Assembly: GCF_024713945.1 (NCBI RefSeq)
Contig: NC_134678.1
Coordinates: 3,472,001-3,536,000 of the forward strand
DNA from: Dermatophagoides farinae
Taxonomy: Eukaryota; Arthropoda; Arachnida; Sarcoptiformes; Pyroglyphidae
Direction: 5' to 3'
Length of the DNA: 64,000 nt
This document shows, piece by piece, positions 42,503 to 52,828 of this stretch. The translations under genes were made by a program, and so were the position numbers. Each line of letters starts with the position of its first letter. Within the stretch, counting starts at the first letter, position 1. Below the pieces are notes generated by a model. The model was not told the DNA's origin. It saw only the letters and a list, made by a program, of their open reading frames with translations, and made no database searches.

Positions 42503-43000
42503 ATGGAACCCCAACAACAACAACAACCACAACCGAATGATGATAATAAAATTAATATCAATAATGATGAAAATAATCTTCTTCAACATCATCAACAATA
42601 TGATGTTGATTATCAACATCATTATATTGTTAATTATAATAATTACTTACAATTGCAGTTTCAGCAGGAGCAACAACGACGACGACAACAACAACAACAA
42701 CAACAACGACAAGAACAACAACAACGGCAAGAACAACGACAAGAACAACAACGACGACGACGACAAGAACAACAACGACGACGACGACGACAAGAACAAC
42801 AACGACGACGACGACAAGAACAACAACGACGACAACGAGATCATCATCAAAATCAGATTATAAACGACTTGATTAGAAATTATTTTTTTTACCAATTTCA
42901 TAATCAACAAAATCGTAATCGACGTAATCGAAATCTTAACAATCGTAATGGTAATGGTAATCAAAACCGAAATCAACAACAGAATGAAGATATAAATTGA
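42503..43000 (+). CDS. Gln/Arg/Asn-rich hypothetical protein, 165 residues
   Basis: A single open frame starts at an ATG after an A-rich leader (AAAAAAAGTAATGG) and ends in TGA. The N-terminal quarter is rich in Q, N and H; residues about 55-113 are a Q/R/E tract built from CAA, CGA and GAA triplets in repeats like RRRRQEQQ; the C-terminal part (about 114-165) is R/N/Q-rich after a short FFYQFH segment. No domain or family is recognised. Arginine-rich tracts of this kind suggest nucleic acid binding, but that is inference. In favour of a real gene: ATG and stop frame a non-repetitive start and end, and an AATAAA lies 83 bases downstream. Against: a triplet microsatellite gives open frames by chance. 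Confidence 0.4.
   Translation: MEPQQQQQPQPNDDNKININNDENNLLQHHQQYDVDYQHHYIVNYNNYLQLQFQQEQQRRRQQQQQQQRQEQQQRQEQRQEQQRRRRQEQQRRRRRQEQQRRRRQEQQRRQRDHHQNQIINDLIRNYFFYQFHNQQNRNRRNRNLNNRNGNGNQNRNQQQNEDIN
42668..42840 (+). repeat. Degenerate CAA/CGA/GAA triplet tract inside the Q/R-rich frame
   Basis: The tandem array is made almost only of CAA, CGA and GAA codons, in higher-order units encoding R(2-5)QEQQ. CGA looks like a CAA variant that was amplified together with its neighbours. Confidence 0.85.
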
Positions 43001-43082
43001 ATGATGAATGATTGAATGAAGATGAAGATGATTCTTTTTTTTCTGTTCTATTTCTGTTTTATTTATATTTATATATAATAAT

Positions 43083-43088
43083 AATAAA
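43083..43088 (+). terminator. Possible polyadenylation signal AATAAA for the Q/R-rich frame
   Basis: AATAAA in an AAT-repeat tract 83 bases after the TGA. The surrounding repeat makes a chance match likely. Confidence 0.25.
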
Positions 43089-43117
43089 TAATAATAATAA
43101 TATAATATAATAATATA

Positions 43118-43253
43118 CGGTACCAAACCGAAGGCCGTCAGGCACGAAGCGTTAAAATTGACACCTTTGGTCGGATACCAAGTAGGGGGGCGGCGCAGCC
43201 AAGGAGTCAGCCCAGCAGAGCAAGACAGGCGCGAAGCTCCTGTTCCGGGTTTG
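43118..43253. other. GC-rich island of unknown nature, possible structured RNA
   Basis: About 135 bases at well over 50% G+C, sharply bounded by AAT repeats on the left and AT-rich DNA on the right. It contains GGGGGGCGGCGC and a hairpin at 43165-43182 (CTTTGG / ACCAAG around a CGGAT loop, one bulged T). A second outer pairing of GGAG (43203) with CTCC (43237) is possible. I compared it by eye with 5S rRNA, snRNAs, SRP, RNase P and tRNA and saw no convincing match. It may be a short interspersed element or a piece of a transposon. Confidence 0.5.
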
Positions 43254-44439
43254 TTATCATTATTGTGGCTGTTAACCACATAGTTCCGATTCGATTCGAT
43301 TCGATCCAAATCGATCAATTTTGGTTTTGTTTTATTCTGCTGCTAATAGCACTTTTTTTCTTTCTCCACTGATAATAATCGATAGATCGAACTATTTCGT
43401 GTTCCAGGTGATTGAGAATTGAATTGAATTTTGTTTTGTTTTTCTAGATCAAGATCGAAACATACATAAATTGAATACAACAACAAAGTATTGCGGTAAT
43501 ACACATTTATCGACAATTTATGTTGTTTCTACCTTTGGATGAATCAAAAAAAAAAGTTTGAGTAAAACAACATCTGCACTCACACACACACACAAAATTG
43601 ATTCAATATATCAATTAATCGATATTGGATATCATTATTTTCCAAATAACAGGAAATAATAATAATGGTCGATATGATTATTTCTAATAAGAAAAAAAAA
43701 ATTTTTGGCTCAATTTACATTGATAATGAAACAGTAAAGTGATGATAGTGGTGGACAAATGGTATAAATTAGTAATACGAAATTGACAACATAAACAGCA
43801 GAACTTCTACAGAAGAGAACAAAAAAACATCTAGTGTTGACCACAAAGTTTATAAAAATAAAATCTCTCTTTGTGTTTCATTGTTGAAACTTTCATTATC
43901 AGTTGACTTTTTATACTTTTTCATCTTCTTAAACACATTGTTTTCATCGTTATTATTATGGATTTTTGTGTTTCAATATAAATTTCCGAATAATTAAATT
44001 AGATTTATGATCATGATGAAAAAAAGAAGGTTTGTAAAAAAAAAATGCAGAGATTCTATTATTCTTTTCTGTCGTTGTTCTCGATGACCACAGTCAACCA
44101 TATCTATATGAATCATAATAATAATGGTCGCACAAAGCCAAAAATAATATTGTTTTTCATTTTTTATTTTGTTTTACAAAAAGCTTCAAAATTTTCATTT
44201 ATCCATTGCCATAATACGTCACTATCAACGAAAACGATTTAATTATTTATAATTTAAATTTAATTAAAAAAATTTTGTTTGCTAAATTTTTCAACAAAAT
44301 TATTTTTTTTTTGTTTCTTCGTTTATTTATTTATTCTGGCCATCTCTCTCTCAACACACAAACATATACTACAAGTTGGATAGAATTTTTCTTTTCTTTT
44401 TTTTTATTTTATAATTATAATCAAAAGCGTATGCTCGTC

Positions 44440-44468
<29 letters not shown>
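44440..44468. repeat. 29-base A-run
   Basis: Uninterrupted A-run, the longest homopolymer noted in the window. Confidence 0.95.
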
Positions 44469-44472
<4 letters not shown>

Positions 44473-44924
44473 CAGAAGAATTGAAATTGTTTGAAAGAAA
44501 TAAAGAAAAAGATAGCAGAACTTATGAAAAAAAAATAACAGTAACAACGAAAACAAATGATGAACAATAAGAAATCGTTCAGGCAGAATTTTGTTGTTGT
44601 TGGTTATATTGTGCCTTTTATACACTCTGTTACTCTAATAATAATAACAACAACAACAAAAACTTTGGATCGAACTTTTTTCATCAAATTCCATTCATAT
44701 ATTGTTTATAAATGTGTGTGTGTGTGTGTGTATAGGCATTTCCGATGTCTTCTTGTTGTTGTTGTTGTTGTTTCCTCTTTGTTTCATTTGTAATACTTTA
44801 CTATGTTTTTTTTGTTGGTTATGGTTTGATGATGAGGGCATATATACACATACTCGATGATGATAAACGGTCATTCAATAGTTTTTTGTTAGTTCGTGTG
44901 TTCGTTGAATTATTTAGAATGTTA

Positions 44925-44932
44925 CTGATGAC

Positions 44933-44965
<33 letters not shown>
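44925..44965. repeat. GAT microsatellite
   Basis: About thirteen nearly perfect GAT units, with a second GAT tract near 45000-45020. Confidence 0.95.
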
Positions 44966-45153
44966 AATGGTATAGGAAAAATTAAACGACGAAGAAAATG
45001 ATGATGATGATGATGATGATGGAGGAGAGAATGTAGAATTCTCTGTTATCCAAGGAGTTCAAAGGAATTGTTCCAAGAATATTTTGGGTGATGATTTTTG
45101 ATACATTTTTTTTATTGTCCATCTTTGGTATACACACACGCGCTCCTTGGAAT

Positions 45154-45159
45154 TTTATT
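45154..45159 (-). terminator. Polyadenylation signal for the Cys-rich membrane protein gene
   Basis: AATAAA on the minus strand (TTTATT on plus) about 210 bases past the stop codon. Confidence 0.4.
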
Positions 45160-45369
45160 TTCGCTATTATTTATCATTGAATATGAAATAATCATCTTTC
45201 ATTTCAAATGTGGCTTGTTTTTGACAATTTTTTTTTTCTTTTTTTTGGTATTCAATATCGATTCCAAATACAATATTGATTCTTTCTCTGGATATGTGTG
45301 TTTGTGTGATGAGTGATGAATGCTCAATGTTTTTTTTGTTTTGTTTTGTTTTTTTATCATCATTCAATA

Positions 45370-46102
45370 TCAGTAATAGATGAGTGCATCTCGTAACAAC
45401 ATTGTGGACAACAAAGCTAATGAAAATTCAATGGGTGCTAAACCATATAATAATGGATCAATATGATATTCATGTAACATTGATAATAGCCATGTAAAAC
45501 CTCTTAATATGAATAATGACCAATTAATAATTGTATGTGTATATAATAATCGTCTATGATGTTTGATTGTAGCATAAAGGCCACTTAGTCCAAATAGTAA
45601 TCCTCCTATTTATAATGAATAAAAAATACATATTAAAAATAAAAATTTCAAAATTGGTAATTGGTAGTAATTGGTAAATAATTTTTTTTCAGAATATTAT
45701 TATTTCATTCATACAATGTATAAACTAACCTGCAGATAATGTAACTAAATGTCCACCCAAAATAGTGCCAGTAAAAATATGATCAAAATAATTGAAATAA
45801 ACATTTGACCATATTAGACCAAATATTGATGTTGCAACTAATAATGTATGTAATAATAGAAATAATGAACGACATAATGTAATCATATTACTATAGGTAA
45901 AACATTGAATTGGATTACAACAATTCCATAATTTTATACAACATTCTGGTGGACATTTCATACATTTGTGTTGGCCATCACCACAACAGCATTCACTATT
46001 TAAACAATAATAACAACAACAACAGCAACCATTTTGGCCAATACATTCATCATCCGGATCATCACAGCATCCATTTGTTTCATCTTCAAATGCTTTACAC
46101 AT
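45370..46102 (-). CDS. Cysteine-rich four-helix membrane protein of unknown family, two exons
   Basis: Exon 1 is 46102-45730 and exon 2 is 45605-45370, joined across a 124-base GT-AG intron that restores a Gly codon, giving 202 residues. The first 67 residues hold about 20 cysteines, including a run of five (26-30), a run of three (38-40) and CxxC (47-50), with acidic residues before them. Four hydrophobic segments follow at about 73-98, 107-137, 143-167 and 175-195, ending in DALIYY. A cysteine cluster just before the first helix could be palmitoylated or bind metal; either is inference. Coding reality is supported by the clean splice phases, consistent hydrophobic segments after the join, and a downstream AATAAA. 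I recognise no named family; a lineage-specific tetraspan protein is the best description. Confidence 0.75.
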
Positions 46103-49100
46103 TTTTTTTGTTTGTCTTTGATTTTTTTTTCTGTTGTTGTTTTTGAATTAATTTTTTTTGTTTCGTTGAAAATAATGAGAAAAATCTTTTGATTTCAAAC
46201 CGAATGAAAAGTTTTCTATAGTTTCAGCAAAAAAAAAAAAAAAACTTTGAGACTAAAAGAAAAAAAAAGGAAAAAGAATGACAACAAAATTAACATTTAA
46301 TATTGACATCCATAACAAAAAAAAATTTTTTTCCAACTTCTGTAACTTGTAATTTTACTGGTGGAAATCACTGGATCCAATTCGATTACGATATTCGAAA
46401 CGTTATGGATTTCCGGAATTTATACACTTTTTCCTGTTTTGACAACCTTTATAGACATAGATACCACCTTATCATTCGGACATTTAAGCATTGTGGACAC
46501 ATCATGCATTTGTGTGTTTCGTATATGACAAGCAAAAGAATGAATTTCAAATGTTTCAAATTCAACAAAACATAATACACAGACTACAATGACAATGAAA
46601 TGTAAAAGAATTTTTCGCGTTTTTTTTTAGTTACTCGAAGATAAGCTTCAAACAAACAAATAAATAAAAAATGTGGACAACACAACAACAACAACAACAT
46701 CAACAAAAAATTATGACATTTAGCCTGGTACGACAGCTAAAACAGCGAAAGAAACAAAAAAAAATCAAAAGCAACAACAAAAACATTGACAATCACAAGA
46801 ATTGAACAAGGGGTAGTGAAGAAGCAAAAAAAAAAAAAAAAAAAATTGCCAAATGTCAAATGATTTTGTATTTCCAAAAAAAAAAAAAAAAAATTTATCT
46901 TTCATTACGAATTATTTTACTTCTCGTTCAATTGCAAACAATGTGCCACAATATTGGTGATGATGATGATGATCTGAATGGAGAAAACAATGACATTCTC
47001 CACTAAAAAAAAATTTCTATTTTTGTTAAGAAAATCGACACATATCACTTATTCTGATTGTGTCATTGATGTTTATAAGTTGTTAATTTTATATATCTAT
47101 CTCTTTATTTCTTCTAAACACAATTGTTGTTCTCTGTTCATTGATTCTATTCTAAACATCACCATTCATTTCATTGATAATCTTTTCTTGTTCTTTTTCT
47201 TCTTTTTTTGTTCCATTCAATTTAATGATAATGTTTTCTTCGGGTTATTTAATATTGAATATATCAATTCTATTACTACAATAACATTTCTATATTTTTC
47301 AAAACGTGAGCACATTGTGTTTGAAATGGATTTTTTTTTCACTGATTCTTTATCTCATTGCATAAAATAAACATTTTGGGAACTTTAGAATTGATGATTG
47401 AATTGAATTAAATCACAGAGATTTTTTTCTTTTACAATAACGAGATTCTTTTGGAAGACAAGAATTGCTGTCAAAAAGAAATGTCGTCGTCGTCGTCGTC
47501 GTCGTGAAAAAAAATAAATTTTAAATGTTATGCAATTAAACTATTTTTTTGAATTATGATTAGTGTGTGTGTATGGAAATAATCGGATATTATCAACTAA
47601 TAATGAAAATCATTTCATGCATTAATGAGCAACAAAGAATTGTAACCAGCAAATATATAGCCTGATAATTTTGGTTATGAGAGATTAAATGAATGAATGA
47701 TTCAGCATTTGAATGAAGCTCATATTTTCAATGATGGGATAATGTTGAGAAAAAAAAACCAATGATGTAACCATTACATTTATAATACATACATTTGAAA
47801 TAAGTGAAGCGAGAACCAAAAAAAAAAAAAAAAAAATCCAATTCAATTCAATTCAATCCAAATCAAATCAATGGATTGAAATTGAATTGAATCAAGTATG
47901 TAATAATAATAATGATCGCGTATGATAATTATGAATTCTGTGGAATTTCGTTTTCGTCCATTAAATGATGTTTTTCAATGATGATGATGATGATGTGAGA
48001 TTCTTCAACATTTCCGATTGATTGAATTAGTCTGAATGATGATTCAAATGATGGTTGTTTTTTCTTCACAATGTTTGTCTTGTCAATTTTATTCATTCAG
48101 TCGTTTTTTTTCACATTGAACATATTTCTTATTTTTTTCCGGAATTCATAAAAAAAAACAACAAACAATTTTTTTAAACCAAATATATAAAGCACAGCAA
48201 CACAAAACAGGAAATGTGTGTCGCTAGACTAAATGAACAAATTTTTAAAGGCGTTGGTGTTTGTTTGGTTGGTTGGTGTTTTTTCAGATTTCATCATAAA
48301 TGAATGAACGACTTTTTCGGATTTGTTTTTTTTTTCGTTTGTCTTTTGATGATGAACCTATGATACAAAATCAACGCGCAAACGTCGAAAAGAAAAAAAA
48401 AATTGATCACATTTTTTTGTTGTTGTTGTTGTTGATCCATTCCACAATCAACAACAATTCAGGTTTAAGCTTTATGATAATAATCTTTAATGATAATAAA
48501 TGAAATATTTTGTCTCAAAGAAAAGAAAGAGAAAAATTCTCGACCGCTTTATTACATTCCATGATATAAATATACCACCGCCCAGAAATTCTGTTTGAAA
48601 ATATGTAGTATGAAAATTTTTTTTTGTTTCCTGCCGTTTGTTGTTGTTTTTCACATGTGATTATCATCAAACATGATGATAATGATTGGTGTAGGAAAAA
48701 ATTTGGAAAACGCCTAGCAAAAAAAAAAACGGATCACATATTGAACTTGCTTTAGATTTAATCATCTAATGAGGATAATGTGTGTTACACAGGAACAATA
48801 GATAATGAGATTTTTTTTTCTCATTCTTCAAATACAAGATCCAATAGGTATATTTGAATTCATTCATTCGATCCATGTCAATGCACAATGTACTGTAAAT
48901 GAAAAAGAATTTCATCAGATTTTTATTTTGATTGATTGAAAAAAAAATTGAATTTCATCGCCAATCGTGTATATAGGAATCGGAATAATAAAAAAAAATA
49001 TATATCGACTTTCGAATTCGTGTGTGATAATAAATTCTTAAGACCAAAACATGTTCACAGTAGATATATGGTATGACTGGCTGATGAAACTTTCAAATTT

Positions 49101-51075
49101 CAATGATAGAAAAAAAAATGAAGAAAATTGATGAACACCATTCGTAGATGTCAACGGAAAAAGAAGAAAAAAAAACAGAAAAAAATTCCAAATAAATTCC
49201 ATTTCAAATTCATTTTAAAGGTCATTTTTTCCATCTCTCTTTTTTTTGATTTGATTAGATTTTCGTTCCATAGAATATGTTTTTTTTCTGCAATTTTTTT
49301 CCAGGAAATAATGATTTTTTTCGTTGAATTTTATTTCCAGTCTATTCTTCTTCCTATAATTATTTTATGTGAAAAATTTTCTTTGATAATGGTAATCATT
49401 TTTTCTCGGTTTTCTTTTCTTTTTTTTTGACAAGATGAATCTTGATGATAAAAATCATATTATGGAAGTGATGATGACCGAAAGCAGAAAAAAATCGAGC
49501 CAAATAATCCAAATCAAATGAGAGAGAAAAAAAAATTTCTCTGTAAATAACAATAATCTGTTTTTAGCTATGGATTATATTCAAGAAAATGGCCAATAAC
49601 AACGTATAACAAGAAATCAAGATTAACAAATCTGTAAACCAAACTAAAAACTGAAAAAAATCTCAGTTTAGAAAAAAAACAATGATAATATCATCATCAT
49701 CATCGATGAGCAACAGAAAAAGCGACGTACTAAAGATTTTTGTCGTGATTAAAGATGTTATCACAATTGCCCATTATATATGGCACGCTTATAATGATAA
49801 ACAGGTATTATTTTTTTTCTACTTATCGTTTGTAACAGTTATTAGTTTTTTTTTAACAAAATTGTTGATTACTTACCATTGGTCATTATCATTATGATGA
49901 TTTTTCATTGTCTAATTATTTGCTTACATCAACATCCACAGCCATAATACTGATATTCGTTTGAAAATAATTCAGCCATGTTTGAGACAAAAAAAAATTG
50001 AATGGAATTGATTCAATGATTATATTTATTTGAAACAACAAACAAAACAAAGCTGAATTGATGATGTATTGAATTTATGGGTTTTTGGTTGGATTTTTTT
50101 TTCTTTTTCTGTCTTTTGAAAATGAAAAATTGACGCATCAACAATTTTTTTTTTTCGTTGGAGGAGCTAAAAAAAGAAAAAGAAATTTGTCAAATGAATG
50201 TCTTGTGAAAACGATGAACAAGAGAAAAAAAAACATGACAAGCTTGAATTTACATTCCAGTTCCGGGATTGTCATTCAGATCAATCCATTCATGATGATA
50301 ATATTCAGATAAAAAAAAGAAATATCGATGCTACAAAAAAAAATTGTATGAAACGATGAATAAAAATTGACTTGTCAAAACGAAAAAAAAGTAACAATGT
50401 TTTTTTCACATCATATTATTATTATCATCATCATCATCATGATGAATTTCACTGTCAAATAACCATCATCATCATCGTCATCAAAAAAATCAGATTATCC
50501 AGATATATTTGTTCGAAAAATTATAATCGCCTTAAATCAGAACTTAATACAAACAAAACAAGTGTTCGAATCGAATGTTTGAATCAAGAGTATGTATTCA
50601 TTCACGACATTTAAACATTTCGATTCAAACATTTCACACTTAGGTGTTGATATTTAACCTGTTTTTTTTCTATTTTTTTCTGTTTTGCTGAAAAAAATAC
50701 AAATAACAAATTGATACATCATACGTACACCGACATATCATTTTGCCATCGATCATTCACATACACAACCGATCTTGATAATATTTTCATCTAGCTTTGA
50801 AATGAATGGTTGTACATCAATCTAGATATCATCATTACAACAATCGATATGAATTGATGATAATATTGTTGTTGTTGTTGATGATGATAATACATGATAA
50901 CGATGGTCATAAATTATGGTCTTTAAAACTTGAAATGAAAAAAAACTTGTTGTTAAAGGCAGTTTGAAAGAGTTTTTTAAAAATTTAATCATCAAAAAAT
51001 TAAGAATCACTTTGGATAGTAATGGACGAAATTATTGATTCTGTAACAATCGATATTTAAATTTTTTAAAAATAT
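46103..51075. other. Non-coding stretch with no recognised gene
   Basis: It holds A-runs near 46826-46845 and 46876-46891, a CGT tract at 47483-47506, GAT runs and T-rich DNA. The first few hundred bases presumably contain the promoter of the minus-strand membrane protein gene, and the last few hundred the 3' UTR of ACMSD. Open frames, including one of 130 codons at 46978-47370, are F/I/L-rich and not convincing. Confidence 0.55.
47483..47506. repeat. CGT microsatellite
   Basis: About eight CGT units; CpG-containing triplets are rare in this window. Confidence 0.9.
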
Positions 51076-52236
51076 TCAATCAAGATTAAATATCCGTACG
51101 GCATTTAGATGAAACATTTTCTGTTTCATTTCCATAGAAAAACGATCAGATGAATTATCAATCATTGAACCAGGAGAACTTTCACCAAGTTTGAATGGAA
51201 AATCTGATCCAAGTAATAACGAATCGCATCCGAAAAAATTCAATGCCAATTCTAATGCATTTGGATCATGAAGTAATGTATCGGCACAAATATTTGGATT
51301 TTTTTTAAGATAATGGGTAGGAGTTTGAACATCGTCACGCATATTTTCTGGATAAAATTTAAATGCTTGATCGGCTCGTTGATTGATATATGGTAATGTT
51401 CCAGCACCATGTGCAAGGATAATCTTCAATCGAGGATGACGTTCTAAAACACCGCTAAATGCTAATTGTAATGCAGCGGTTGAAGTTTCGGCAGTCATGC
51501 CAATAATATATGGTAAAAAGAATTTATCCCAACGTTTAGGCTTAACCATATTCCATGGATGAATAAACAATGGCATATTATAATCAGTGGCTGCCTTCCA
51601 AAATGGTTCGAATATTGGATCATCCAATGATTTATCATTAACATGTGTTCCAATGATGAGACCTTTCATTCCAAGTTCAGATTTACAACGAATCATTTCT
51701 TTAATAGCAAGCTCAACGTTTTGCATTGGTAACGTTCCAAGACCAATTAATTTATCAGGGCATTGTCGTACAACGTGTGTAATGTTATCATTTAAATATC
51801 TTGATACAAATTCATTATCTTCACCTTTTGCCCAATAATTAAATGTAACAGGTACGGTTGAAATAATCTGTTTGCTGACACCTAAAAAAATGGGAAAAGA
51901 AACAAATCACTAATCATCATTAATTTTGATTTGACAAAGAATCATACCATTTTTTTGCATTTCCATTAAACGTGTCTGAACGCAATAGAGTCTTTCATCA
52001 ACATCTCTCATGAATGATCCATCATCGTAAATAAGTTTAGAAATTTTTTTACCATTCGAATCGATCTTATGTTCCAATTGAACCCAACCAGAATAACCGA
52101 ATTTCTTTTTTTTATCATTAATAACAAATGAAACAAAAAGTATTATTAATTTGAAAGTTTTTCAATCTCTACTTACTTCTTTAAATGATGGAAGAATTTC
52201 CGGCAGAATATGTGCATGGATATCAATTTTTTCCAT
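51076..52236 (-). CDS. ACMSD: 2-amino-3-carboxymuconate-6-semialdehyde decarboxylase
   Basis: ACMSD decarboxylates the unstable kynurenine-pathway product ACMS, steering tryptophan breakdown away from quinolinate and NAD and toward the glutarate branch. It is a cytosolic zinc enzyme of the amidohydrolase superfamily. Exons are 52236-52177, 52104-51948 and 51881-51076 (introns of 72 and 66 bases), giving 340 residues; the human enzyme is about 336. The metal site is intact: HAH at residues 7 and 9, His180 in FIHPWN and Asp299 in GSDFPF. Other family blocks are FGYSGWVQL (22-30), STVPVTFNYWAK (80-91), GLGTLPMQ (119-126), IGTHVN (149-154), MTAETS (201-206), ILAHGAG (227-233) and ADTLLHDP (272-279). 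The start was chosen because MEKIDIHAHILPE matches the family N-terminus. The second acceptor follows an A-run, with its pyrimidine tract some 20 bases upstream, but the phase and protein match leave little doubt. Confidence 0.95.
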
Positions 52237-52828
52237 AATTGTTTTTTTTATTGACAAAATTGATTTAGTTCGATTGATTAATTGAAAATTAATCCACAAT
52301 GATTTGCGATATAGCAACAGCAACAGTATTTATATGATGAGATGACGATCATGACATATATTTTGTTGTTGCCAATCAAAATAACCATAATCAATTATCG
52401 AATGATTGAAATCAATAAGATTGAATAATTTTTGATGACCATTGATCAATTCATTCAAATTATCGTTAAATAAAATCCAAATCTAAATCGTTTAATAAAT
52501 TCATTATCACTTTTATATTAATGATTATCGTAACAGTTTCATAATTCCGATTTTTTTTATTTTAGTCATCATCATCATCATCATTTAACCATGAAACAAA
52601 ATTTGAAATTTGAACTTTGATGCATTTATTATCGGGGAAAAAAATAATCAATATTTTCAACCATTCAGGCATTCACAAAGATTTTTGAAGATAATATGGT
52701 TTTTATATGATAACAAATGTAATCACCATCATCATGGAAATCATGTCATGAAAATGGAAAAAAATATTTACAAAATCAAAAAAATGAAGACAAAAAAAAT
52801 AAAGATTAATTTGGTATGAAAAAAAAAT
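52237..52828. other. Spacer between ACMSD and CPSF2 (both minus strand)
   Basis: It contains the CPSF2 3' UTR on the right and the presumed ACMSD promoter on the left. There is a CAT run near 52566-52585 and no conserved coding sequence. No TATA box close to the ACMSD start is obvious. Confidence 0.55.
52625..52630 (-). terminator. Polyadenylation signal for CPSF2
   Basis: Minus-strand AATAAA (TTTATT on plus) about 200 bases past the CPSF2 stop codon. Confidence 0.45.

Larger units (their letters stand above)
43254..45369. other. Non-coding stretch with triplet repeats
   Basis: No gene recognised. It begins with a CGATT tandem (about 43287-43305) and has a 29-base A-run at 44440-44468, a GT tract near 44713-44730 and long GAT tracts at 44925-44965 and near 45000-45020. 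The last 200 bases are probably the 3' UTR of the minus-strand gene that ends at 45370. Confidence 0.55.

Noticed and set aside
43118-43253. GC-rich block as a 5S rRNA copy
   Set aside because: A short TACTTGG-like match on the minus strand resembles part of 5S rRNA, but the rest does not align and the internal control boxes are not convincing.
42647-43318. 223-codon minus-strand open frame across the Q/R tract and GC-rich island
   Set aside because: It is the antisense of the CAA/CGA repeat (poly-L/S) and of AAT repeats (poly-Y/I). Only its start covers the GC-rich block, whose translation shows no recognised domain.
46303-46575. 90-codon open frame with mixed composition
   Set aside because: Less repetitive than others and briefly considered as an exon, but it starts without ATG, has no clear splice sites and matches no family.
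46978-47370. 130-codon open frame
   Set aside because: F/I-rich with an internal poly-F run; no family match and no splice or poly-A context.
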